A DNA stretch of 41,824 nucleotides from Candidatus Eisenbacteria bacterium (lineage in GTDB: Bacteria > Eisenbacteria > RBG-16-71-46 > JASEGR01), in NCBI GenBank assembly GCA_030017955.1, contig JASEGR010000017.1, positions 1 through 41,824 of the forward strand, in the 5' to 3' direction. Below are positions 18,080-26,714 of the stretch, piece after piece. The notes below the pieces were generated by a model, which was not told where the DNA came from, made no database searches, and saw only the letters and a list, made by a program, of their open reading frames with translations. The position numbers and the translations under genes are program-made. Positions within the stretch are counted from its first letter, which is position 1; each line of letters opens with the position of its first letter.

Positions 18080-19258
18080 TCAGGGAGAAATTCTAGTTAG
18101 ATACCTGTAAACTCCATTCTCGTATTTCAGGATAACGGCGGGTTTCACCGCGTTTCTGTTCTCATCCAAAGATATTGTTCCTGTCACTCCCTGGAAGTCT
18201 TTGGTTGAGGCAATAGCATCCCTCAGTTTCTTCTGCGCATCCTGCTGTGTTTTTCCGCTTTTCGTCAGATTGTCAAGGTCTTCAGGCGAGAGGGTCTTCA
18301 TCGCCTGGGCAAGAATCTTTGCCGCATCATAGGCAAGGGCGGCGATTCCATCTCTCGGTACCTCGTGGTACTTGTCCTGATAGAGCTTTGCGAACTGCTG
18401 CACGACTGGATTCTGGTCTTCAACCGAATAGTGATCGCTGTAGTACGAGTTCTGAAGCGCTTCCCCTCCAATCTCCGTGAGCTTGGGCGAGCTCCAGCCA
18501 TCGCCGCCGAGGAGAGGAACGTTGAAGTTCAGGTCCCTTGCCTGTTTTGCTATCAGTCCGACTTCGGTGTAGTAGCCCGGGATGAAAAGCACATCAGGCT
18601 TCTTTGCCCTTAACGAGGTAAGTTGGGCCTTGAAGTCGATATCGCCTTCGCTGTACGATTCATCACCGACTATGGTGCCGCCGAGTTTTTCGAATGCTCC
18701 GGCAAAGAAGTCGGCAAGTCCCACGCTGTAATCGTTCTTTATGTCTTTGAGAATGGCTGCCTTCTTGAGATTGAGTGTGTCCCTCGCGAATTTCGCCATC
18801 ACGGTTCCCTGAAAAGGATCGATGAAACACACCCTGAAGATGTAGTCTCCGACCTGCGTCACCTTCGGATTTGTTGAAGAAGGCGTGATCATCGGCACTC
18901 CTGCCTTCTGACAAACCGGCGCACCGGCAAGGCTTCTGGAACTCGCGACTTCGCCGAGTACCGCAGCCACTCTGTCCTGATTGACAAGCTTCGTCACAGC
19001 AGTATTTGCTTCCTCCGGCTTCCCCTGGTCGTCTTCGACAATGACAAGGAGTTTCTTGCCGCCAATTCCGCCTGCACTATTTATCTCCTCGATGGCCATC
19101 TGAATCCCGTTGTCCGTCGATTTTCCGAACGTGGCCGTGGTGCCCGTGAGCGAGCCATATTCACCGATCTTTATGACATCAGCCTTCTCAGCGCATGCGC
19201 AGACAACGAGCGATAGGGCACAGAACAAAGCCAACACTGCTTTCTTGCTTGGTCTCAT
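18080..19258 (-). CDS. livK: Branched-chain amino acid ABC transporter substrate-binding lipoprotein LivK/LivJ
   Basis: A periplasmic binding protein (peripla_BP_6 family), 392 residues from the ATG at 19258. That start has an excellent ribosome site, GGAGGAG ending 3 bases before the ATG, and gives a lipoprotein signal MRPSKKAVLALFCALSLVV followed by CAC; Cys22 (after Ala21) is the likely lipidated residue. An in-frame ATG 33 bases further upstream would bury the signal peptide. Mature features are IKIGEYGSLTG, ggKKLLVIVEDDQGKPEEA, VAAVLGEVASSRSLAGAPV and VPMITPSSTNPKVT. It is first in the operon, behind a promoter at 19377-19405. Binding specificity within the amino-acid group cannot be read from the sequence. 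Confidence 0.95.
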   Translation of the reverse strand: MRPSKKAVLALFCALSLVVCACAEKADVIKIGEYGSLTGTTATFGKSTDNGIQMAIEEINSAGGIGGKKLLVIVEDDQGKPEEANTAVTKLVNQDRVAAVLGEVASSRSLAGAPVCQKAGVPMITPSSTNPKVTQVGDYIFRVCFIDPFQGTVMAKFARDTLNLKKAAILKDIKNDYSVGLADFFAGAFEKLGGTIVGDESYSEGDIDFKAQLTSLRAKKPDVLFIPGYYTEVGLIAKQARDLNFNVPLLGGDGWSSPKLTEIGGEALQNSYYSDHYSVEDQNPVVQQFAKLYQDKYHEVPRDGIAALAYDAAKILAQAMKTLSPEDLDNLTKSGKTQQDAQKKLRDAIASTKDFQGVTGTISLDENRNAVKPAVILKYENGVYRYLTRISP

Positions 19259-19376
19259 CTTCTCCTCCGTCTTGAACAGGACATCCGCCATTCGAGCGAC
19301 AGCATGTCACGCACGCAAAATGAACAATGATTGCCTTGTTTCCGACTGCTATGCGCAATGGAAGCGAGTGCGCCAC

Positions 19377-19405
19377 AAGCTATCACAGCCAGGGTATTGG
19401 GTCAA
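19377..19405 (-). promoter_or_regulatory. Candidate sigma-70-type promoter for the liv operon
   Basis: Minus-strand TTGACC (19400-19405), a 17-base spacer, then TAGCTT (19377-19382). The predicted start lies near 19370, about 110 bases before the livK ATG. Spacing and -35 are good; the -10 is partial. Confidence 0.5.
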
Positions 19406-19427
19406 CACAGTTTTGAGAGCAATGAGC

Positions 19428-19470
19428 CACGACCCATCAATTTTTCGCTTGCATGAATTGACGGGTCGTG
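19428..19470. promoter_or_regulatory. 14-bp inverted repeat between the divergent liv and sdh operons
   Basis: Arms at 19428-19441 (CACGACCCATCAAT) and 19457-19470 (ATTGACGGGTCGTG) match at 13 of 14 positions around a 15-base loop. The site lies just upstream of the liv -35 and 54 bases before the sdhC start. It could be an operator for both operons or an sdh leader hairpin. A second smaller repeat, GACATCG / CGATGTC (19483-19489 and 19500-19506), sits closer to sdhC. Confidence 0.6.
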
Positions 19471-19524
19471 ATAACCTGCCACGACATCGTTTTTGTCAGC
19501 GATGTCATCGGCCTGGAGGGAAGT

Positions 19525-19893
19525 TTGCCCTTCTCATTTGCTGCAAGGCAGGGACTGAGGAGTCCTTTCTCCTGGTTTTTCCAGAGACTGACAGGACTTT
19601 TTCTCGCGTACACCCTTTTTGTTCATATCAGGGTGATCCATTTCGGAAACAACCCGCACATTGATTTTGCCACCGTCACCGCGAGGCTTGAAGAAAGCGG
19701 ACTCTGGAAGGCCTACTACATAGCGTTCATCCCGGTTGTAGTCTTCCATGGAATGAACGGACTGTGGACCATTCTCACCGACTACTGGACCGGCATCGGG
19801 AAGAGCAAGTTTGCGCTCTTCGTCTTCTGGTCTCTGGGTGCACTGCTTTCCGCATTCGCCTTTGTTTCGTTTTCTTCTTTCTTTCAGTACTGA
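19525..19893 (+). CDS. sdhC: Succinate dehydrogenase/fumarate reductase cytochrome b-type anchor subunit (SdhC-like)
   Basis: A 122-residue inner-membrane subunit with three hydrophobic segments, anchoring the SdhAB catalytic dimer and probably binding haem b and quinone. The family motif SPFSWFFQRLTGLFLAY (about 13-29) and His34 and His75 (VVVFHGMNGLW) are visible. The TTG at 19525 is chosen because GGAGGG ends 4 bases upstream and the protein then begins just before the family motif. The frame continues up to GTG 19468, but that start lies in the inverted repeat and lacks a ribosome site. It is first in sdhC-D-A-B; no convincing promoter was found. Confidence 0.85.
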   Translation: MPFSFAARQGLRSPFSWFFQRLTGLFLAYTLFVHIRVIHFGNNPHIDFATVTARLEESGLWKAYYIAFIPVVVFHGMNGLWTILTDYWTGIGKSKFALFVFWSLGALLSAFAFVSFSSFFQY

Positions 19894-19904
19894 AAAGGAG
19901 CGGG

Positions 19905-20306
19905 ATGCCAAGCGCCGGCAAAGTGATAAAGCAGGTCATCGCGGACATGAGGCTCAACGCACATGTTGGGAGCTGGGCTTGGCTCTTGCACAGAGTGACA
20001 GGCCTTGCCCTTCTTCTCTATCTCTTCCTCCATATGTGGGTTCTGAGCTCAGCAAGAGGCGGAGAAAGCGTTTTCAATGCGAGACTTGACAAGGTTCAGA
20101 CTCCACTCTTTCACGGTCTCGAGATCTTTCTTCTTGCGAGTGTCGTGGTCCACGGGCTCAACGGACTCAGGGTGACTATTGCCGATTTCTTCTTTCTGAC
20201 CAAGAGGCAGAAGGCAATGTTCTGGGCGTGGGTAGTTCTCTTCATAGTTCTTATGGTTTTCATTGTTGCCACTATCGTTCCGAGGATTCTAGAGGCAACA
20301 TCCTAG
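19905..20306 (+). CDS. sdhD: Succinate dehydrogenase/fumarate reductase second membrane anchor (SdhD-like)
   Basis: A 133-residue subunit with three transmembrane segments (about 25-48, 68-94 and 104-126). Arg30 in SWAWLLHRVTG, His43 and His83 (VVVHGLNGLRV) mirror the residues of the preceding anchor, so the two are probably ancient paralogues flanking one haem. The ATG at 19905 has AAAAGGAG four bases upstream and lies 11 bases after the sdhC stop. The frame is open further upstream inside sdhC, but that is not supported. Confidence 0.87.
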   Translation: MPSAGKVIKQVIADMRLNAHVGSWAWLLHRVTGLALLLYLFLHMWVLSSARGGESVFNARLDKVQTPLFHGLEIFLLASVVVHGLNGLRVTIADFFFLTKRQKAMFWAWVVLFIVLMVFIVATIVPRILEATS

Positions 20307-20316
20307 GGGAGGATTC

Positions 20317-22017
20317 TTGGTATCTCACGATGTCCTGGTTGTTGGAGGCGGGCTCGCAGGCCTAAGGGCTGCAGTTGAGTGCGCGTTTCTGGGTGTTGAT
20401 GTCGCAGTTGTTTCCAAGGTGCACCCCGTGAGGTCACATTCGGGCGCTGCACAGGGCGGCGTAAACGCGCCCCTCGGGAACCACCCCGATGGAAAGAACG
20501 ACAGTCCGGAACTCCACGCTTATGACACGATAAAAGGCTCCGACTTCCTTGCTGACCAGGATGCTGCCGAGATAATGACAGGCGAGGCCGCCCAAAGAAT
20601 CTACGAGATGGAGCATTGGGGCTGCCCGTTCTCGAGGACAGAAGAGGGAAAGATTGCACAAAGACCTTTCGGCGGAGGCGGCTTCCCGAGAACTTGCTAC
20701 GGAGCCGACAGGACCGGGCACTATCTTCTCCAGACTCTTTTTGAACAGGCCACGCGGCTCAGAATAAAGGTTTATTGCGAATTGATGGTCTCGAGGCTGG
20801 TGCAGAGGGGTGATGTTGTCTCGGGTATCATAGCCACGGATCTGAAAACAGGAGAGATCGCCGCTCTTGGGGCTAAGGCCGTCATATTTGCAACCGGCGG
20901 CTCAGGGAGAATCTATTCAAACAGCACGAATGCGCTTATATCTACAGGCCTGGGAGTCGCAATCCCCTACTGGGCCGGCGTTCCGGTCAAAGACATGGAG
21001 TTTGTTCAGTTCCATCCGACCTCGCTCTACGGCACAAACATCCTCGTGACAGAGGGTGCGCGCGGCGAAGGGGGATTCCTTCTCAACAACAAGGGCGAGC
21101 GGTTCATGAAGAACTACGTTTCCGAAAGAGTGATGGAGCTGGCTCCCCGCGATATCGTTTCGAGGTCCATCCAGACCGAGGTAAACGAAGGAAGAGGTTT
21201 TGAAAATGCATATGTGCATCTTGATCTGCGGCATCTCGGGAGGCAAAAGATAGAAGAGAAACTTCCGGGAATAAGAGACCTCTGTATGGATTTTGCAGGT
21301 GTAGATCCGATCAAGTCGCCGATTCCCGTCCAGCCCGGAATGCACTACACAATGGGCGGCACAGACACGAATGTTGATGGTGAGACTGAGCTCAAAGGGT
21401 TCTTTGCGGCAGGTGAGTGCGCTTGCGTGAGCGCCCACGGGGCAAATCGCCTTGGCGGAAATTCCCTGCTTGAAACGCTTGTCTTCGGCGCCCGTTCTGG
21501 AAAGAAGGCATCTGAATACGTTGGAATGAACCAGCACCCCAATGACAAGGACAGCCTGCAGGATGCGCTCTCAGCAGAAGAGGACAGGATTGAGCTTCTG
21601 AAGAAAAGAAACGGTAAGGAGAATCCCTACGAAATCAAGAACCGCCTCGCCGTCACCATGAAGGATAAGTTCGGAATATTCAGGAATCAAAAGGAAATGG
21701 TTGAAGGTAGAGACGAGATCAAGAGACTGCTCCAGGCCCTTGAGAAGACCAGGGCAATTTCGAGAACGAGAGTGTTCAACTATGATTATGTCTGGATGAG
21801 AGAACTCGAAGGGAATCTGGACATCGCGCTTCTCATAGCCGAGGGCGCGATAAAGAGAACAGAGAGCCGGGGCTCGCATTCCAGGACGGACCATAAAACA
21901 AGAAACGATGCCGAATGGCTGAAGCACACCGTTGCAAGGCATTCTCCGGATGGGCCGGCCTTCTCTTACAAGAACGTGACAATAACCCGTTTCAAGCCGG
22001 AGGAAAGAAAGTACTAA
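20317..22017 (+). CDS. sdhA: Succinate dehydrogenase/fumarate reductase flavoprotein subunit
   Basis: The 566-residue catalytic subunit that interconverts succinate and fumarate at a covalent FAD. The FAD Rossmann motif is VVGGGLAGLRAA (about 8-19). The flavinylated histidine is expected at His41 in RSHSGAAQGGVNA. Active-site elements are FHPTSLYG, TEGARGEGGFL and AHGANRLGGNSLLE. The start is TTG at 20317, with GGGGAGG 4 bases upstream and normal FrdA/SdhA N-terminal length. Its stop shares one base with the sdhB ATG (TAATG). The direction (SDH or FRD) cannot be decided from the sequence; location beside an aerobic-looking anchor pair fits either. Confidence 0.96.
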   Translation: MVSHDVLVVGGGLAGLRAAVECAFLGVDVAVVSKVHPVRSHSGAAQGGVNAPLGNHPDGKNDSPELHAYDTIKGSDFLADQDAAEIMTGEAAQRIYEMEHWGCPFSRTEEGKIAQRPFGGGGFPRTCYGADRTGHYLLQTLFEQATRLRIKVYCELMVSRLVQRGDVVSGIIATDLKTGEIAALGAKAVIFATGGSGRIYSNSTNALISTGLGVAIPYWAGVPVKDMEFVQFHPTSLYGTNILVTEGARGEGGFLLNNKGERFMKNYVSERVMELAPRDIVSRSIQTEVNEGRGFENAYVHLDLRHLGRQKIEEKLPGIRDLCMDFAGVDPIKSPIPVQPGMHYTMGGTDTNVDGETELKGFFAAGECACVSAHGANRLGGNSLLETLVFGARSGKKASEYVGMNQHPNDKDSLQDALSAEEDRIELLKKRNGKENPYEIKNRLAVTMKDKFGIFRNQKEMVEGRDEIKRLLQALEKTRAISRTRVFNYDYVWMRELEGNLDIALLIAEGAIKRTESRGSHSRTDHKTRNDAEWLKHTVARHSPDGPAFSYKNVTITRFKPEERKY

Positions 22018-22733
22018 TGGTCGTCGAGTTCAAAGTGTTTAGGTACGATCCCGATGCCAAGAAGGAACCGTACTTTGACTACTTCCAGGTCCCCGTGGTC
22101 AAGAGTATGACGGTTCTTCAGGGGCTTATCTACATCTCGGAGAATCTTGATTCGACGGTTGCGTTCAGGGCGGCTTGCAGGGCAGCAGTGTGCGGTTCGT
22201 GCGCGATGCACATAAACGGAGAATACCGCCTGGCCTGCAGAACGCAGATAGAGGCACTCCGCTCGTCCAGGGTCACGGTGAGGCCGCTCTCGCATCTGCC
22301 GATTCTCAAAGATCTCGTTGTTGACATGAAGCCGTACTTTGAGAACTACGAGAGAATAAAACCTTATCTCATCCCGAGTGAGCCGCTTCCCGAAAAGGAG
22401 ATCCTTCAGACTCCATCGCAGCGGAAGAAGATTGATGATGTCGTGGACTGCACCCTATGTGGAGCGTGCTATGGTTCGTGTCCATTCTCGGCCACAAATC
22501 CCGAGTATCTGGGGCCTCATGCCTTCATGAAGACGCTTAGATTCGTTGAGGATTCAAGGGACATCGCGACGAAAGAAAGACTTGCGATAATCAGCCAGGC
22601 AAATGGTGTTTTCAGATGCCATACGGTTTTCAACTGCCAGAACGTCTGCCCGAAGGAACTTGACCCATCGCACGCGATAGCAAGGCTCAAGATGAAATCC
22701 GTCTTATCAAGGATAAAGGGACTCTTCACTTAG
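22017..22733 (+). CDS. sdhB: Succinate dehydrogenase/fumarate reductase iron-sulfur subunit
   Basis: A 238-residue electron-transfer subunit. The [2Fe-2S] cysteines are C54, C59, C62 and C74 (CRAAVCGSCAM and RLAC). The two other clusters use C145, C148, C151 and C155 (CTLCGACYGSCP) and C201, C207 and C211 (CHTVFNCQNVCP). All expected ligands are present. The chosen ATG overlaps the sdhA stop by one base, and a ribosome site (GGAGGAAAG) lies inside the end of sdhA. It completes the C-D-A-B operon. Confidence 0.96.
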   Translation: MVVEFKVFRYDPDAKKEPYFDYFQVPVVKSMTVLQGLIYISENLDSTVAFRAACRAAVCGSCAMHINGEYRLACRTQIEALRSSRVTVRPLSHLPILKDLVVDMKPYFENYERIKPYLIPSEPLPEKEILQTPSQRKKIDDVVDCTLCGACYGSCPFSATNPEYLGPHAFMKTLRFVEDSRDIATKERLAIISQANGVFRCHTVFNCQNVCPKELDPSHAIARLKMKSVLSRIKGLFT

Positions 22734-22756
22734 CAGGACCTTCGTTTCACAAACTA

Positions 22757-24844
22757 ATGGTTAAGACAGTTGCCTCCGCGTTTCTGATTTTCGTCACCGT
22801 GATTCTCCTCTTCAGCGGCTGCGCCCTCCTGCCGAAAGGCCCCACGGGCAGACCCTATGAGAGACTCGCAGAGTCCATCAAGGGACTTGACACCTCCGCA
22901 TTGAAAGGCAGGAAGATCGTCATAGACCCTGGGCATGGGGGAAGATATTTCGGGGCCCGCGGCGTAAAAGGCATTAAGGAATCGGACGTCAACCTTGGGG
23001 TTGCGCTCTATCTGTGGGGACTTCTGAAAGACAGCGGCGCAGACGTGATTCTCACCAGAAGTTCGGACAAAGACTTCGTAGGAGACAAAGAAGCGATCCT
23101 CAAGAATGACCTCTCTCTGAGGTCGAAGATCGCGAACGACTTCTCTCCCGATATCTTCCTATCAATTCACCACAACTCCGACGTTGGAAAGAAGACAAAC
23201 GAAAGTCAGGTCTATTACAGGCTTCTTGATAGCGGCCCGTCTCTTGACCTTGCGAAGTGCATCGCAAAGCACCTTTCCGCAAATCTTGGAATAGGGGAAG
23301 CCAGAGTCATGCCCGGGAATTACTTTGTCCTCAGGAATTCCAGCTCTCCGGCAGTTCTAGGCGAACCTTCGTATCTTACAAATCCTCTGGTGGAAAAGCG
23401 ATTGGTGCTTTCGGAAAAGCAGAAAATGGAGGCGGAAGCTTATTTTCTCGGCCTCGTCGAGTATTTCTCAAAGGGAGTTCCGTGCTTCTTCTCTGATGTG
23501 GACCGCGGTACAGTTTTCACCACTCCACTCCCGGAAATAGCGATCGGACTGAGGGCTGGCGCCGAAGAAGCTGATCCCGACTGGTCCACACTGTCCGTGA
23601 AAATAGATGGAAGAGAAACAGAGTGCCGGATCGACAGAGAAACCTGGAGGATTTCGGTTAGGCCGAAAGAGGCGCTTCCGAATGGGAACCGGGAACTTCA
23701 AGCTTCCATAAGAAACATGAATGGAAACAGCTCGAAGCCTTTCAGGCAGAGATTCAAGGTTGGCTGCGAGCCTGCAAAGATCGTTCTTTCATCCACCCCT
23801 CCTGTCGCGTGTGAAAAAACCGGGGCAGCACTTTGCCTCAAGGCGTATGTGCAGGATATGTATGGAAGGCCTGTGGCTGACAGTACGGTTGTGCTCTTCT
23901 CTTACCGGGGAGCCGCATCCTTTCGGAATCAAAGCCGGACAGTAGGCGGCGAAGCATTTTCATACTCTTCAAATAGTGGAGGCGCAGTTTCTGCTCAGGC
24001 CCAGACGGGAACCGTGAGGGATTCGATCACCTGCAGCACTGCCGGCGGTGACACGTGCTGGCTTACCGGATTCATCAAGGACTCAAGGTCCGGTCTCCCA
24101 ATTCGATCGGCAAGAGTGGAAATCGCGGGACAGACATACACCGAGACGAACAGGGACGGTTTCTTCGCTGCGATCTGCTTTTCGAAAGGAGATTCCGTCA
24201 CGAGAATTTTCAAGGAAGGGTACGAGCAATCTATCCGGACAGCTTCAGGGGCAGGTGATTCGGGGGTTCAAGTCTCCGTCAATCCTCTCTTTGACGGCAT
24301 ATTCCAGGGCAAACGGATTGTCATAGACCCGGAAAGCCTTGAACCGGATGAAGGCAATCCGAAGATTCTGGCCCTGTCTCCCAGGCTCAATCTGGAGGTC
24401 TCCAGGCGCCTCGCTGCCTTGATCACTGATGCAGGAGGTCAGGCCTTCCTGACAAGGGACGAACACACGTCTCCATCGGCTGCTGAGCGAGTCATGTTTG
24501 CCGAAACTGCCGGAGCGGATTTCTTCATACAAATCTCTCACAGCGGGATTGGGATATCTAAGACGGGGAGTTTCTACTATCCCGGCAGTGCTGCCGGAAG
24601 AATGCTTGCATCATCCGTCGCAGGGGCGTTCTCAGATAGTCTCGGTCGGAAGATCGGAGTATTCGAATATCCCGGGTATACTATCCAGCAGACAAGTGCT
24701 CCGGCAGTAATCATCAGGTTTTTCAACGTGTCGGGAGCGGCAGATAGGGTCTTTCTTGACAAGAAGAAGAATCTTGAACTCGAGGCTTTTCTGATCTTTT
24801 CCGGATTGAAACTCACCCTGCAGAAAACCGGCGCGAATCCCTGA
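22757..24844 (+). CDS. Lipoprotein N-acetylmuramoyl-L-alanine amidase with a second, degenerate amidase domain
   Basis: A 695-residue envelope protein with a signal peptide and probable lipobox FSGC (Cys22). The N-terminal Amidase_3 domain (about 52-232) cleaves the amide bond between N-acetylmuramic acid and peptide; its zinc and catalytic residues are His60 (DPGHGG), Glu75, His138 (SIHHNS) and Glu203 (LGEPSYLTN). Two beta-rich segments follow: an Ig-like region (about 350-430) and a carboxypeptidase-regulatory-like domain (TGFIKDSRSGLPIRSARVEI). The final 180 residues resemble another Amidase_3 fold (GKRIVIDPESLEP, AAERVMFAETAGADFFIQIS), but DPGHGG is DPESLE and the IHxN motif is SHSG, so it should be inactive. 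It lies 23 bases after sdhB; the ribosome site is weak. Confidence 0.88.
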   Translation: MVKTVASAFLIFVTVILLFSGCALLPKGPTGRPYERLAESIKGLDTSALKGRKIVIDPGHGGRYFGARGVKGIKESDVNLGVALYLWGLLKDSGADVILTRSSDKDFVGDKEAILKNDLSLRSKIANDFSPDIFLSIHHNSDVGKKTNESQVYYRLLDSGPSLDLAKCIAKHLSANLGIGEARVMPGNYFVLRNSSSPAVLGEPSYLTNPLVEKRLVLSEKQKMEAEAYFLGLVEYFSKGVPCFFSDVDRGTVFTTPLPEIAIGLRAGAEEADPDWSTLSVKIDGRETECRIDRETWRISVRPKEALPNGNRELQASIRNMNGNSSKPFRQRFKVGCEPAKIVLSSTPPVACEKTGAALCLKAYVQDMYGRPVADSTVVLFSYRGAASFRNQSRTVGGEAFSYSSNSGGAVSAQAQTGTVRDSITCSTAGGDTCWLTGFIKDSRSGLPIRSARVEIAGQTYTETNRDGFFAAICFSKGDSVTRIFKEGYEQSIRTASGAGDSGVQVSVNPLFDGIFQGKRIVIDPESLEPDEGNPKILALSPRLNLEVSRRLAALITDAGGQAFLTRDEHTSPSAAERVMFAETAGADFFIQISHSGIGISKTGSFYYPGSAAGRMLASSVAGAFSDSLGRKIGVFEYPGYTIQQTSAPAVIIRFFNVSGAADRVFLDKKKNLELEAFLIFSGLKLTLQKTGANP

Positions 24845-24874
24845 AGCGTCCTGTCTCCTGGACGTTACGCCGGT

Positions 24875-25372
24875 TCAGAAGAACTTTCCGAAATCCTCCG
24901 GATTCATTTTTTCGAGGAACCTTCTCAGCTCTTCAGCCCTCTCCGCCTCACGCTCTTCCTTCGTTTTCTCTGTACCAACCTTCCCCTGACCGTTCAGCAA
25001 CTCCTCGGCAACGTAGATAGGCGAGTGAGTCCTCAATGCCAGGGCTATTGAATCGCTCGGTCTTGCATCAACCGCCACATTCTCTGATTGCCTGTCGAGG
25101 ATGATCTTCGCGAAGAAAGTATTATCCTTGAGCTCCGAGATAACAACTTTCGAAACGTGGGCCTTGAGTCCCTCAACAATCATTGCCATCAGATCATGAG
25201 TAAGCGGCCTCTGGAACTTCCTGCCTGCCAGCTCCATCGCGATTGCACTTGCTTCGGCCGGCCCAATCCAGATGTGAAGGTATCTCTCTCCGCCGACTTC
25301 CTGCAGAAGGACAACGGGACTCTTGCTTTTCTCGTCAATCGCGAGTCCGCCAATCCCGACTTCAATCAGCAC
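24875..25372 (-). CDS. BFN-domain (bifunctional nuclease, DUF151) protein
   Basis: A 165-residue protein of the BFN/DUF151 family, whose founding plant member has nuclease activity; bacterial roles are poorly defined. Family motifs RPLTHDLM (55-62) and DARPSDSIALALR (102-114) are intact, and the C-terminus is a charged helical tail (KTKEEREAERAEELRRFLEK). The start is GTG at 25372 with GGGGAGG five bases upstream. It ends a minus-strand series after ppiC and is convergent with the amidase gene 30 bases away, where a weak CGTCC/GGACG hairpin (24847-24864) may help termination. Confidence 0.88.
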   Translation of the reverse strand: MLIEVGIGGLAIDEKSKSPVVLLQEVGGERYLHIWIGPAEASAIAMELAGRKFQRPLTHDLMAMIVEGLKAHVSKVVISELKDNTFFAKIILDRQSENVAVDARPSDSIALALRTHSPIYVAEELLNGQGKVGTEKTKEEREAERAEELRRFLEKMNPEDFGKFF

Positions 25373-25436
25373 GTGAGCCTCCCCGCAAACTCCACCGGGC
25401 CATTCTATGTGTCAGGGTGAGACCTGTAGCGAGCAT

Positions 25437-26687
25437 TCATTTCTTCTTGTCTTCCTTCTTCTTACCGCCCTTGGGCTCGTCTGGCTTTTCTTTCGACGCT
25501 TTCTTGACATCCTCAAGACCTTTCAGCTTGGGCCTGCTTTCCTTCATATTCTTCATCATCCACTTCGCCGAAGGAATCAGGTCGGACTTAGGGTATCTCC
25601 TGAGCATTGCATCAAAACTGGTCTCGGCATTTGCGTAGTCACCCAGTTCTTCGGAATAGGTGAACCCAATCATGAATTGAGCTTGAGGGGCTTGGGCGCT
25701 ATCCGGGAAAGCCGTGACTATTCTCTGATAGTATTTGATGCGTTCGAACGGAGTCGACGCCTTCTGAGCGGCATCGAAGAGCTCCGGGGGAGTCATTTTC
25801 TCAGCAAGATAGTTTATAAGCGCTTCCTCGTTTACTTCCACCTTGGCATTTTTCTTGAGCTCCTCATATATCTCATTTTGCAGTTGCGACGTCCTCTTTC
25901 CCTGGAGATTCTCTCTTATCTGAGACCGGACCTCATCCAGCGTCTTCGTGCGTGCATTCTCTTTGGAGTCAATCTCAAGAATTTCAAAGCCCTTGCTGGT
26001 TCTGATCACCTTGCTTGCCTTGCCCACTTCCAGCTGAAGGGCTTCAGTCACCAACGTGTCCGAAGCACTGCCGAGAAGTTTGACGGCCATCCCCTTCATC
26101 ACAAAGCCAACCCTTCCACCGTTGTCCTTGGTGGCTTGGTCAGTTGACTTCTCCTTGGCAAGTTTTTCAAAACTCCCGCCGGCATCCAGCGCCTTCTTGA
26201 CGGCAAGCGCTTCTTGCTCGGTCGGGAGGACCATGTGTTTCAGATACACCCTCTCTTTCAGTTCATAGTTCTTGAGATGTTCGTCGTAGTATTTCTTCAC
26301 TTCTTCGTCAGAGGGCGCGGCCCCTCCCACTATCTCTTTCTCGTAGAAGAGGCTCAGAAGGACTCGCCTCTCCCCGATTTTCATCCTCTTCAGGAACTCC
26401 GGGTCATTTCTCAGGCCGGAATCGTTCGCTGCCTTCAGCCACAACCAGTCGTCAACAAGCCTGTCAAGAATGACCCTTTTTGAACTGGGTGAGTCCAGTC
26501 TTATACGGTCTTTCTGCCCGTATTGTTCAATTTCCGCATCAAGGTCGGCACTGGTTATCGGCACTCCGTTGACTATCGCCAGAACGACCGGGCTCTTGCT
26601 CCCGGGCTTTACGCCTGCCTCCTCCTTGGCGTACAACGAATGAACCGCTACCAGGAGAAAGAGAACAGCAATAGACGCGTATCTCAT
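25437..26687 (-). CDS. Parvulin-type peptidyl-prolyl isomerase (PpiC/SurA-like) with C-terminal TPR-like region
   Basis: A 416-residue exported foldase with signal peptide MRYASIAVLFLLVAVHSLYA and probable cleavage after YA. A SurA-N-like helical region (about 33-145, VVLAIVNGVPITSADLD) leads to a parvulin domain (about 145-240) with KHMVLPTEQEA, GGRVGFV and SKGFEILEI. Residues about 303-380 form TPR-like helices (YYQRIVTAFPDSAQAPQAQF, AETSFDAMLRRYPKS), as in YbgF-like proteins, and the tail is lysine-rich. It probably assists folding of exported proteins. The ATG has AAAGGAG about 10 bases upstream. The TPR appendage is unusual for the family and may recruit a partner. Confidence 0.88.
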   Translation of the reverse strand: MRYASIAVLFLLVAVHSLYAKEEAGVKPGSKSPVVLAIVNGVPITSADLDAEIEQYGQKDRIRLDSPSSKRVILDRLVDDWLWLKAANDSGLRNDPEFLKRMKIGERRVLLSLFYEKEIVGGAAPSDEEVKKYYDEHLKNYELKERVYLKHMVLPTEQEALAVKKALDAGGSFEKLAKEKSTDQATKDNGGRVGFVMKGMAVKLLGSASDTLVTEALQLEVGKASKVIRTSKGFEILEIDSKENARTKTLDEVRSQIRENLQGKRTSQLQNEIYEELKKNAKVEVNEEALINYLAEKMTPPELFDAAQKASTPFERIKYYQRIVTAFPDSAQAPQAQFMIGFTYSEELGDYANAETSFDAMLRRYPKSDLIPSAKWMMKNMKESRPKLKGLEDVKKASKEKPDEPKGGKKKEDKKK

Positions 26688-26714
26688 TGTGCCCTGACTC
26701 CTTTCCGTGAGAAC

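Noticed and set aside
25407-26147. 246-codon plus-strand open frame
   Set aside because: It lies antisense to the well-supported ppiC-like gene and matches no known protein.
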